Assembly (NCBI RefSeq): GCF_014779765.1
Contig: NZ_JACXZA010000001.1
Coordinates: forward strand, 248,001 to 312,000
Direction of reading: 5' to 3'
Length of the DNA: 64,000 nt
Origin: Paenibacillus terricola
Lineage (GTDB): Bacteria > Bacillota > Bacilli > Paenibacillales > Paenibacillaceae
Numbering within the stretch: the first letter of the stretch is position 1; each line of letters begins with the position of its first letter. The translations under genes and the position numbers were made by a program. The notes below the pieces were generated by a model. That model worked only from the letters and a program-made list of their open reading frames with translations. It did not search any database and was not told where the DNA came from. Of the stretch, positions 1 through 7,540 are shown in pieces.

Positions 1-723
1 CGAGTGATTGCGAACACTTTCGATTGGCATTATTTGTTTGCTATTGTTGCAGGCGGTGGTGTTCTCATAATAATTGCTATTTCCAAATGGATACCGCACT
101 TGGAAGGCCATAGACCCGTTTCGCTAGGCATACAGCTTTCGAGTATAAAGGACCGGAGTATAAGTATCACGCTGTCAGTTACCTTTTTCTGGATTATGGG
201 CTACTCCATCGTCTATACTTATATCTCTCCTTATTTGCTTGCGCATACACACCTGCCTAACAACTGGGTCGGTATCGGATTATTTGCGTTCGGGATATTC
301 AGTATAATCGGTTCGCGGTTTGGTGGATATGGCGCAGATAGGTGGGGCACATCGGCAATGCTGATCTCCAGTCTTCTGCTGCATGCCCTTGTCTTGTTAC
401 TCTTCGAATTGACGCACCCTTCACAGTTTGTCTCATTGATATTAATGATGCTATGGGCCGGATCATCTTGGGCAACCGCTCCTGTACAGCAGCTTAGCCT
501 TATTGTTCTGGCTCCCCAAGCTTCGGAAATCTTGCTGAGCCTAAATACGTCCATACTTCAAATCGGTATGGCAGCGGGAGCTGCTGCAGGCGGAGCGATT
601 GTTGCCCGGTTTTCAGTTATTCACATTGGTTGGGCCGGTGCAGTCAGCGTGCTCATCGCATGTGCCACTGCCGTTTATTTACAGCGGTCAGGACATAGAG
701 CAGAAAAGGCTAAGCAATTGTAA
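1..723 (+). CDS. MFS transporter, C-terminal half (5' truncated by window edge)
   Basis: The reading frame is open from the first base and ends at TAA 721-723. The roughly 240 residues contain six to seven hydrophobic membrane segments, matching the second half of a 12-helix major facilitator. The loop after the first visible repeat carries a GSRFGGYGADRWG stretch, the usual G-x-x-x-D/R-x-G-G motif between helices of the C-terminal bundle. It resembles AraJ/YdhP-type drug or sugar efflux permeases. Substrate cannot be told. A GTG at base 4 is not taken as the start because the protein would lack its N-terminal bundle. Confidence 0.85.
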   Translation, partial: RVIANTFDWHYLFAIVAGGGVLIIIAISKWIPHLEGHRPVSLGIQLSSIKDRSISITLSVTFFWIMGYSIVYTYISPYLLAHTHLPNNWVGIGLFAFGIFSIIGSRFGGYGADRWGTSAMLISSLLLHALVLLLFELTHPSQFVSLILMMLWAGSSWATAPVQQLSLIVLAPQASEILLSLNTSILQIGMAAGAAAGGAIVARFSVIHIGWAGAVSVLIACATAVYLQRSGHRAEKAKQL

Positions 724-790
724 TTTAGATCCGTATTGTTGTCCTAGAAGTACGACATTTCGCTAGCGGAGACGTTGAAATTAAAATCAA

Positions 791-840
791 AACAGCGGCG
801 GACTAGGATTTTATTTTCGCATCCTAGTGCGCCGCTGTTT
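791..840. terminator. Strong hairpin terminator after the MFS gene
   Basis: Two arms of about 19 bases (791-809 and 821-840, core ACAGCGGCG / CGCCGCTGT) enclose an 11-base loop. It lies between the convergent MFS gene and the XRE-cupin gene, so it can serve both. Confidence 0.8.
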
Positions 841-893
841 CATTTATCGGATCGGTCTAATACCTATTTCTCAAAACGTTATTCCCGGTGGGG

Positions 894-1445
894 TTACAGA
901 TAATCATGCGCCTGATCGCCTTCGGTATAGACAGCAATCAGAATAAGAGCGATTTCTTCGCCAATATTTTTGACAATGTGAGGGGTGCAAGCATTCCAGC
1001 CGAAGGAGTCACCTTCTCTGAATTCAGCCGCATCCTCTCCTTGTTCGGCGTAGATTGTACCTTTCACGACGACATGGACCTCTTCACCCTCATGCGCATG
1101 CGGAGCCAAGCCGGTCGAAGCGCCGGGAGGAATCTCCACGAGCATCGTCCTTACGTTCTTAGTCGAGCTCAAGTGTTCCACTATTAATTTCTCGGTCCCG
1201 CTCGTCGTCGTTTTCCGCTCGTCCTTCCGGACAATATTCATGCGTTCCTCTTGCTGCAGCAGCAAGTAAGCAAGCGGCACCTTCAAGGACTTAGCAATGC
1301 TTTCTAAGGTTGCGATAGACGGAGACGTTTTATTCGTTTCAACCTGGCTCATGAAGCCTTGCGACAAACCGGTTTCTTCACAAATTTGCGCGATCGTTAT
1401 ATTTTTGCGTTTGCGTATCGTTCGGATGGTGGAACCGATGTTCAA
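894..1445 (-). CDS. XRE-family regulator with C-terminal cupin domain
   Basis: 183 residues. Residues about 3-60 form a helix-turn-helix of the XRE/Cro type (IAQICEETGLSQGFMSQVE). Residues about 105-175 form a cupin barrel with a PHAHEGEE metal-binding-like motif. This domain order is typical of SutR/PuuR-like repressors that sense small metabolites. The start is a TTG at 1445, with a GGGGTG ribosome site eight bases upstream. It is divergent from doxX and the hydrolase gene, so it probably controls them; that target is inferred. The ligand is unknown. Confidence 0.88.
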   Translation of the reverse strand: MNIGSTIRTIRKRKNITIAQICEETGLSQGFMSQVETNKTSPSIATLESIAKSLKVPLAYLLLQQEERMNIVRKDERKTTTSGTEKLIVEHLSSTKNVRTMLVEIPPGASTGLAPHAHEGEEVHVVVKGTIYAEQGEDAAEFREGDSFGWNACTPHIVKNIGEEIALILIAVYTEGDQAHDYL

Positions 1446-1463
1446 CGGATTTTCACCCCATTA

Positions 1464-1506
1464 GAATATTTGTAATACTGAATATATATTAATAATAACA
1501 ATATTC
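1464..1506. promoter_or_regulatory. Inverted repeat in the XRE/doxX divergent region
   Basis: GAATATT at 1464-1470 is mirrored by AATATTC at 1500-1506. The repeat sits between the XRE start and the doxX promoter and may be the operator of the XRE-cupin regulator. The region is very AT-rich, so chance is possible. Confidence 0.35.
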
Positions 1507-1509
1507 CTA

Positions 1510-1539
1510 TTGACAAGCTACTCCTCCAAACAATATATT
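1510..1539 (+). promoter_or_regulatory. Probable sigma-A promoter of doxX
   Basis: A perfect TTGACA at 1510-1515 is followed after 18 bases by TATATT at 1534-1539, about 55 bases before the doxX start. Confidence 0.6.
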
Positions 1540-1593
1540 AGCTATACGAAACAAACATCTTTATAACTAATATTCACGAGGGGGAGGAATCCT

Positions 1594-1998
1594 ATGACAA
1601 AAATAAACGTTGTTTCGACTATAGCGCGCATCGTGTTGGGAATCTTATTCGTGGCTCATGGACTCGACAAATTTCAGATGGGCTTAGGCAATGTGGAGGC
1701 GTGGTTCGATTCTATCGGCGTACCGGGGCCGCTGGCTTATGCCGTGGCGTATATCGAATTGGTTGGAGGAATTCTGCTGATAGCAGGTATCTTCACCCGA
1801 TATGTGGCGGCCTTGTTGGTAATCATACTCATTGGCGCGATTATTACAACTAAGCTGTCCGTCGGACTGCTTGGGAACGGCCAGATGGCCGGTTATGAGC
1901 TGGATTTGAGCTTTATCGTCATTGCGGTTTACTTAATTGTTGCTGACCGATCGCCATTGTCGCTCGACCACATGTTGTGGAGAAAGCGCAGCGCCTAA
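1594..1998 (+). CDS. DoxX family membrane protein
   Basis: 134 residues with four hydrophobic helices and the family's opening pattern (ARIVLGILFVAHGLDKF) plus a central GGILLIAGIFTRYVAALL segment, as in DoxX/YphA-type quinone-associated or redox-linked membrane proteins. A GGGGGAGG ribosome site precedes the ATG. It is probably cotranscribed with the hydrolase gene 20 bases downstream. DoxX proteins are often tied to thiol or quinone redox stress, but no substrate can be read from the sequence. Confidence 0.9.
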   Translation: MTKINVVSTIARIVLGILFVAHGLDKFQMGLGNVEAWFDSIGVPGPLAYAVAYIELVGGILLIAGIFTRYVAALLVIILIGAIITTKLSVGLLGNGQMAGYELDLSFIVIAVYLIVADRSPLSLDHMLWRKRSA

Positions 1999-2018
1999 CC
2001 CAAAGGAGATGTGACCTC

Positions 2019-2660
2019 ATGAACCCGACTTATCAGTATGACATTCATTTTCCGGCTAACATGGATCCGGACAAGCGGTATCCGGCCATCTTCACGCTTC
2101 ACGGCAAAGGGTCGAACGAGAGGAATATGTTTGGTTTAGTGGAGCCGTTAGTCGATGAATTTATTATTGTCGGCATTCGCGGCAATCTTACCTTGGGCGC
2201 GGGCTTCCAATATTATGAGCTGAAGAGCTTAGGCAATCCGATCCGGGAAATGTTCGATCAAGCGGTCGAGCAATTGGAAGCATTCATTCATTATGCGACG
2301 GAGAAGTATCCGATCGATGCGGCTAAGCGTTATTTGCTCGGTTTCAGTCAAGGCGCGATTTTGTCGATGACGATGGCGCTTACGATGGGGGATGCGTTGA
2401 AGGGAATCGTAGCGTTGAACGGGTATGTACCGGAATTCGTGAAGACGGAATATACGCTGAAGAGCATCCAGGATGTAGCGGTGTTTATTTCCCACGGCGA
2501 ATTCGACTCCGTATTCCCGATTCGGATCGGGCATGAAACGGCCGATTATATGGGAAGTCTAACGTCTCGCTTGACCTTCAACGTGTATCCGACCGATCAT
2601 GGCGTCTCCGAGCTTAATCAAAGGGATTTCGTGAAATGGCTTAAGCAAGTGAACGAATGA
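2019..2660 (+). CDS. Alpha/beta hydrolase, carboxylesterase/phospholipase type
   Basis: 213 residues. The nucleophile elbow GFSQG places the serine at 110, with Asp163 (GEFDSVFP) and His194 (TDHGVSE) completing the triad; the early LHGKGSNE supplies the oxyanion loop. This layout is that of the YtpA/YpfH/dienelactone-like esterase group. The ATG at 2019 is chosen because AAGGAG lies 12 bases upstream, whereas the in-frame ATG at 1977 lies inside doxX. It follows doxX closely and is likely in the same operon, as often seen for doxX with a small hydrolase. Substrate unknown. Confidence 0.88.
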   Translation: MNPTYQYDIHFPANMDPDKRYPAIFTLHGKGSNERNMFGLVEPLVDEFIIVGIRGNLTLGAGFQYYELKSLGNPIREMFDQAVEQLEAFIHYATEKYPIDAAKRYLLGFSQGAILSMTMALTMGDALKGIVALNGYVPEFVKTEYTLKSIQDVAVFISHGEFDSVFPIRIGHETADYMGSLTSRLTFNVYPTDHGVSELNQRDFVKWLKQVNE

Positions 2661-2722
2661 TTGTAATACCCTCATATAATCAGATGTCCATTGCCTTTAT
2701 CTACTCATGAAGTCGAAGCATA

Positions 2723-2764
2723 TAAGCCATCTTCGCAGGTGTGTCTTCCTGCAAAGATGGCTTA
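2723..2764. terminator. Bidirectional terminator between convergent genes
   Basis: TAAGCCATCTT and AAGATGGCTTA arms, extended by GCAGG/CCTGC with one mismatch, form a long hairpin between the hydrolase gene and the convergent secreted-protein gene. Confidence 0.8.
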
Positions 2765-2819
2765 ATGTTGTCGTTTGCAGATTGCACGAAAAACCTTATC
2801 ACAGAAGTCGAAGGAAGGG

Positions 2820-4475
2820 TTAGTTCACTGTAAATGTATCCACGTTAATTCGGCTGCCTGAAGTGCCGGCTATTACAATCTTGAAGCGCACCGGTACCGT
2901 TGAATTAACGGTTATCGTCTTCTCGGTCAACGTCGATGTTGCAGTTGCTGCAGTCGTAACATCCGTCCAGGTCGAGCCTGCATTGGTCGACTTCTGCAGC
3001 TTCCAAGTCGCACCTGTATCCGTGCTGAAGTTTGCAACACTCAGCTTAACGGTTGTTGCAGTCGCAACGTCGAAATTCATGTAGATGGAGCCCGACGATT
3101 TGATGCGAGCCGATTGCGTTCCAACCTTCTTGTCCGTGCTCAAGTCACCGATCAGCGCATTATCGAACGTCCAAGAGCCGGAGCTGAGCGTAACGCTAGC
3201 AGCGGTATATGCGGCTTTGGTACCGGACTCGAATCCTTCGTTAAGCGATGTGGAGGGGTTCGTGACCGTACAGGATCCGCCACCATAGGAACCCGTCTTG
3301 AAGGTACAGCGATCCCACCATTTGTACCCTGCCGCTGGCGTTGCCCAAGGCTCTGATTGTGGTTCCGTCGAAGCAGCTGGCGCTTCCATCGCAAGCAGCG
3401 AAGTTGCTTGGTCAAGCGTGAGGCCGCTAACTTGGCTCAGACTGGTATAAGACTCCTGAGCGGACAGCCAATTCGCGATATTGACGAGCAGCGTTCCGTC
3501 ATTTTGCTCCTTGAAGCCATCGTAAGTCGTCTTCGTGGTGCCATCCTCTTCGCGTTTATATTTCGGCGTTGCGTCTTCAACTGGGGAAGAGTCGCCGATG
3601 AACGCTGCTTTGCCGAGGCCGACCTTAGCAACAGCGACGAACGGTCCTTCACTCACGCCGCCGCCTGCATAGACGCCTTGGTCAACGGCACTCGACCATT
3701 TGGTCGTCGTGGCAGGCAGGTAGACGATTCCTTTTGCTTTGGTCGGATCCATAATAGCAAGGGTAGAGCCAGCATGCATAGCTACAGTCGATACACCTTG
3801 GGTGATGCCGAATGCCTGCGATGAAGAAACAATGTTGTTCGCCGTTACATCGCCGATTGCGTTATAACGGAACCGAACGCCGAAGTTCGTACCAAGCCAG
3901 TCCGAGCTGACAATGCCCTGCATCGCATCGGAATTAGCTTCTTCAGTGCTCATCCCTTTGGCAGGGTTGGTCCAAGCGCCGCGGCGATAGCCGTTAAAAA
4001 CTTCCGAAGCATCCCAACGGTTCTTGTTACGGTCAGCATTGTAATGATCGCCAATGAAGAAAATGCTTCCGCCATTCTGTACATATTGCAGCATCGCGGC
4101 TTGCTCCGACGATTTGTAAGGAATGTTCGCTTCGCCAATGATGAAGACGTTATAAGCGCTAAGATCGCTCAGCGTAATGGGCGTCGTTTTGCGTAATTCT
4201 TTGACATAATAGCCCTGGCCGGCTAAAGCCGTCGCATAGTCCGAGAAACCGCCGTCGATAACCCAGTCTGCAGCGCCAGCCGTTTGACCGTGGGTATTGT
4301 CGAACAATATTTTCTTGCCATTGGCTGTACCTGTTGGCTGCAGCACCGGAGCGGAATCAGAAGGACCCTCGCCGAATGCGGCAGGTCCAGGGATACTGAA
4401 GATCCCCATAATAATTGCACACGTTAACAGATAAGCGCCTACGCTGCGAGTCCACTTCGAGCTGTTCTTCTTCAT
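2820..4475 (-). CDS. Secreted GATase-like-fold protein (family often labelled DNA-binding protein)
   Basis: 551 residues. The first 36 form a signal peptide (basic start, hydrophobic core, cut near AFG-EG). Residues about 55-350 resemble the class I glutamine-amidotransferase-like fold (ILFDNTHGQ; later GGSIFFIGDHYNADRN and AAFIGDSSPVEDATP), without an obvious catalytic Cys-His pair. The C-terminal 150 residues form a jelly-roll-like beta domain also seen at the end of secreted Bacillus nucleases. Bacillales homologues are annotated as DNA-binding proteins without proof. The ATG at 4475 has a GGAGGAG site; a longer frame upstream lacks one. It lies next to the surface phosphatase gene, suggesting nutrient scavenging. 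Confidence 0.75.
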   Translation of the reverse strand: MKKNSSKWTRSVGAYLLTCAIIMGIFSIPGPAAFGEGPSDSAPVLQPTGTANGKKILFDNTHGQTAGAADWVIDGGFSDYATALAGQGYYVKELRKTTPITLSDLSAYNVFIIGEANIPYKSSEQAAMLQYVQNGGSIFFIGDHYNADRNKNRWDASEVFNGYRRGAWTNPAKGMSTEEANSDAMQGIVSSDWLGTNFGVRFRYNAIGDVTANNIVSSSQAFGITQGVSTVAMHAGSTLAIMDPTKAKGIVYLPATTTKWSSAVDQGVYAGGGVSEGPFVAVAKVGLGKAAFIGDSSPVEDATPKYKREEDGTTKTTYDGFKEQNDGTLLVNIANWLSAQESYTSLSQVSGLTLDQATSLLAMEAPAASTEPQSEPWATPAAGYKWWDRCTFKTGSYGGGSCTVTNPSTSLNEGFESGTKAAYTAASVTLSSGSWTFDNALIGDLSTDKKVGTQSARIKSSGSIYMNFDVATATTVKLSVANFSTDTGATWKLQKSTNAGSTWTDVTTAATATSTLTEKTITVNSTVPVRFKIVIAGTSGSRINVDTFTVN

Positions 4476-4676
4476 TATTTCTCCTCCATCCATGATCCTT
4501 ATATATTGAAGCCGTCTCCTATCCTTCATGTCCCTCCTGACTTGTTTGATTGTTGTTACGTGCCTATTAGAACAGAACATTATTATGGCAGAGTCATGGT
4601 GCCCCGAAGGATTTGTAAAGATGACGATATTTCGCGACTAGGGGAGAATGAGCCTTCTTATTTTGTGTCCAAAAAG

Positions 4677-4706
4677 CAAGACGGCTCGCAAACACGAGCC
4701 GCCTTG
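4677..4706 (-). terminator. Terminator of the PAP2-SLH gene
   Basis: CGGCTCG and CGAGCCG arms with flanking CAAG/CTTG pairs form a compact hairpin directly downstream of the reverse-strand gene. Confidence 0.75.
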
Positions 4707-4722
4707 TTATAGCTATAGTTTC

Positions 4723-7290
4723 TTACACACCTTCAATCAGCGCTTTGATCGAGCTGTCGCTCTCCAGCGCGCGGATAATCAGTGTAGCGGCTTCTGCGCG
4801 AGTCGTCGTGCCGTTCGGCGAGAACGAAGACGCGGAGATTCCTTGCACCAGATTAGCAGAAGATGCGCGTGCAATTTCATTCGCTGCCCAGAAGCTGCTG
4901 CTCACATCGTTGAAGCTGACGGGTTGTCCAGCGGCCAATATATCAAGGTTCAAGATGCGAGAGATGATGACAACCATCTCGGCGCGGGAGATTGGAGCAT
5001 TTGGTTTAAAGCTGCCATCCGAATACCCGGTAATAGCGCCTTTATTGGCGAGCACACCGATGTAACCTGCAGCCCAACTCGAACCTGTGTCGTTGAAGCT
5101 AGCTGAAGCATCTGGCGTCAACGCGAATGCTCGGGCAATCATCGCAGTGAATTCGGCTCTTGTAACCGGCGAGTTCGGACGGAAGGTATGATTCTCGTAT
5201 CCCGTAATGATGCCCAGCTTGACTGCTTTATGAATGAAGCTGCTGCCCCAATGATTGCTGATGTCACTGAACGATTGATTGTCGTTGTTTGATGCGGCGA
5301 TTGCTTTGTTTACCGCATTCAGAACGGCATCCCGATTCACGACGTTGGATTGGAACGGGTTTACCGTCGTTTCTGGCTGTTCCGTACCATTCGATCCTTG
5401 GTTGTCCGTGTCTGTGCCTTGCTCCGTGCCCGTATTTGCATTGGTATCCGTGCCGGAACCTGTGCCAGGAACAACGACCGGATCAGTCGTAGAAGTTGGC
5501 GTCGTAACATTCAACACAATCTTATCGGATCGATAGAAAACTTGCGTAATATACGAGCTAGACAGGCCGTCAATTTGAACCGAAGAGAATTGACCTGTAC
5601 GAGCGCCGTCAGCATATTCCATCAACGTATAGGTTCCCGTGCCTGGCGCGTAACCATTCGTGAAGGATAGGTGCAGCTTACCGTTTACTTCCACAGCACC
5701 TTTCGTCTCCAATACGTCATTGGCGCTTGCCATATTCAGTTCCAGCGTACCATCAGCCGCTTGAGTGAAGTCTCCGCCGATTGTCACCTTTCCGATAACA
5801 TCCTCAGCAAGTGTACCACCGTTGTTCGCTACGTCGCCGCTGCCGAATGCAATTGTCGATTTGCCTGTCAGCGTACCAGCGTTAAGCTCGGTGCCTCCGG
5901 CATACGTATTGCTGCCTGTCAGCGTCAACGAACCAGTTCCTTCCTTCGTCAGCTTGCCTGTGCCGGCAATGTTGTTCTTCCAAGTGTCCTTCGCATAGAA
6001 GCCGCCTTTGATCGCATCCATCGTTACCGTTACGTTGTTATTGAAGGCGCCGTAGCCGTCAGCAGCAGCGAACAGATTGAGGCGTCCCCAGCCTTCTGGA
6101 TCGTCGAGCAACGGATAACCGGATGGCAGGCCAGTCGTCGCCAATACTTCGCGGCGCTGTTCATCGCTCAGGTAAGGCTGGCGAGTTTCGAGCAACACTT
6201 CAGCGCCTTTCGGAACAACTGTCGGTTCCGTTGTGGAGGAGATTGGCGTGAAGCCATAAGTCAAGCGGTCGGTGAAGTCCTTTTTATTTTGCTCATAATT
6301 GCTGAAGCGGTCGACTGCGGTGCCAGTCTGGGTCAGCAAAGTCTCGTGTGCCTGCTCATAGGCAGCTTGCTTCAGCGCTGCATTGTCCGGGTCGGCCAGA
6401 GCGGAGGCTGCCAGCGCTGTCGCGAGGACGCGTCCCCCCATGACATCAAGCGGCGAATGCATACCGGCGACGATGCGATTGTTGCCCATCTCGGAAGCGC
6501 GGGTCAGCAGCTCTTGGAACCGTTCTGGCACGGCATAAGCGAGCGCAAGCGAAGCAAGATAGGATGCGTTCGTGTGACCGCTTGGGAAGCCGCCGTCCGA
6601 TTCCGGCGTTGAGCTTCTCGCAGGAACCAGCGTTGGGACGATAACAGAGGTAGTATCGAGCCAACGCCAAGGTCGCATATAGCTGTAATACTTCTTGGCC
6701 TGATTGGACGAAGCATAGTTGCCGCGCACGATGCCAATCAGATCGACCATCTTGCCGAGCGAGGAGTCGGAACTGCCGCCTTTATTCTCTCCGTTGCCAT
6801 CGTTGTACTTCACCGTCGTTGCATCTTCCGGAATGTTTGCAATGGTCGTATACGTGTTCGTAGTGCTGCGGTACACGTCTGCCAATGAACCAAGACCATC
6901 AATCGCACCGTAGGTTTGGTTGCGTCGGTCATCGTAATAAGCGGCGTCTTCCATTTCCTTTGTGCGAGTCTTGGACAGATTGGCAACATATTGAATATTG
7001 TAGTCCAGCACTTCGCTGTTCAGCTTGGTACCGTTATCCCATGAAGTGCCTGGCGTCCACAGCTTCAGAAACCCGGAGAGCACGCCGATTGCCGGATTGG
7101 ACTCCAGTGTCATGTTCGCAGGAATATTGTTCTTGTAACCGTCGACGAAGTGTCCCCAAGCTGGAGCTGTAGGCAGTGGAACGGAAGAATGGTCTGCTGC
7201 TGAAGCCGTGATGCTGTCGACAGCGGGATTGATCAATAGCAGTGTACCCATCGCAGCTGATACCAGCTTGTTTTTGTTTTTCATTTTCAA
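4723..7290 (-). CDS. SLH-anchored PAP2-type acid phosphatase with autotransporter-type repeat
   Basis: 855 residues: signal peptide (1-32); PAP2/vanadium-haloperoxidase-type phosphatase domain (about 60-330) with all three motif parts, KKYYSYMRP near 199, PSGHT at 236-240 and R272-x5-HSPLD; a beta-strand repeat (about 443-475, LTKEGTGSLTLTGSNTYAGGTELNAG in two halves) of the kind called autotransporter-associated; a Ser/Thr/Gly linker; and three SLH domains (about 680-855) for binding the cell-wall polymer. It should be a wall-bound phosphatase releasing phosphate from extracellular esters. The start is TTG at 7290, because GAGGAG lies ten bases away; the ATG at 7284 would be too distant. Divergent from the AraC gene. 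Confidence 0.9.
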   Translation of the reverse strand: MKMKNKNKLVSAAMGTLLLINPAVDSITASAADHSSVPLPTAPAWGHFVDGYKNNIPANMTLESNPAIGVLSGFLKLWTPGTSWDNGTKLNSEVLDYNIQYVANLSKTRTKEMEDAAYYDDRRNQTYGAIDGLGSLADVYRSTTNTYTTIANIPEDATTVKYNDGNGENKGGSSDSSLGKMVDLIGIVRGNYASSNQAKKYYSYMRPWRWLDTTSVIVPTLVPARSSTPESDGGFPSGHTNASYLASLALAYAVPERFQELLTRASEMGNNRIVAGMHSPLDVMGGRVLATALAASALADPDNAALKQAAYEQAHETLLTQTGTAVDRFSNYEQNKKDFTDRLTYGFTPISSTTEPTVVPKGAEVLLETRQPYLSDEQRREVLATTGLPSGYPLLDDPEGWGRLNLFAAADGYGAFNNNVTVTMDAIKGGFYAKDTWKNNIAGTGKLTKEGTGSLTLTGSNTYAGGTELNAGTLTGKSTIAFGSGDVANNGGTLAEDVIGKVTIGGDFTQAADGTLELNMASANDVLETKGAVEVNGKLHLSFTNGYAPGTGTYTLMEYADGARTGQFSSVQIDGLSSSYITQVFYRSDKIVLNVTTPTSTTDPVVVPGTGSGTDTNANTGTEQGTDTDNQGSNGTEQPETTVNPFQSNVVNRDAVLNAVNKAIAASNNDNQSFSDISNHWGSSFIHKAVKLGIITGYENHTFRPNSPVTRAEFTAMIARAFALTPDASASFNDTGSSWAAGYIGVLANKGAITGYSDGSFKPNAPISRAEMVVIISRILNLDILAAGQPVSFNDVSSSFWAANEIARASSANLVQGISASSFSPNGTTTRAEAATLIIRALESDSSIKALIEGV

Positions 7291-7321
7291 GATGAATCTA
7301 CTCCTCGTCTCATATTGTTCT

Positions 7322-7380
7322 CGGCCCGAGCTAGGGCATCGGAATCGGACTCAATGTAGCATCGGGCCGCTGCGAGCGGC
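7322..7380 (-). other. Hairpin-forming leader of the PAP2-SLH gene
   Basis: CGGCCCGA (7322-7329) pairs with TCGGGCCG (7362-7369), and a small GCCGC-tgcga-GCGGC hairpin follows at 7366-7380. Both lie upstream of the gene start and could form alternative structures in its mRNA leader. Confidence 0.35.
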
Positions 7381-7540
7381 AATATAACAATTTCCCCTTT
7401 CTATCAGTTTGGGAGGAATACGGGGATCTTTTAACATTCACCTAATATAACGCCGCGGCTAGTTTACATTCGACAAATAAAAAAGGCTGATAATTGAGTA
7501 CAACGATCGAACAACAAACCAGGGAGGGAGGAGCAATAAG

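Noticed and set aside
5671-6612. 313-codon plus-strand frame
   Set aside because: Lies fully antisense to the PAP2 domain, has no ribosome site and no recognisable fold.
7430-7475. Possible Pho box near the PAP2-SLH gene
   Set aside because: TTAACA and TTTACA occur, but not at the 11-base period needed for PhoP binding.
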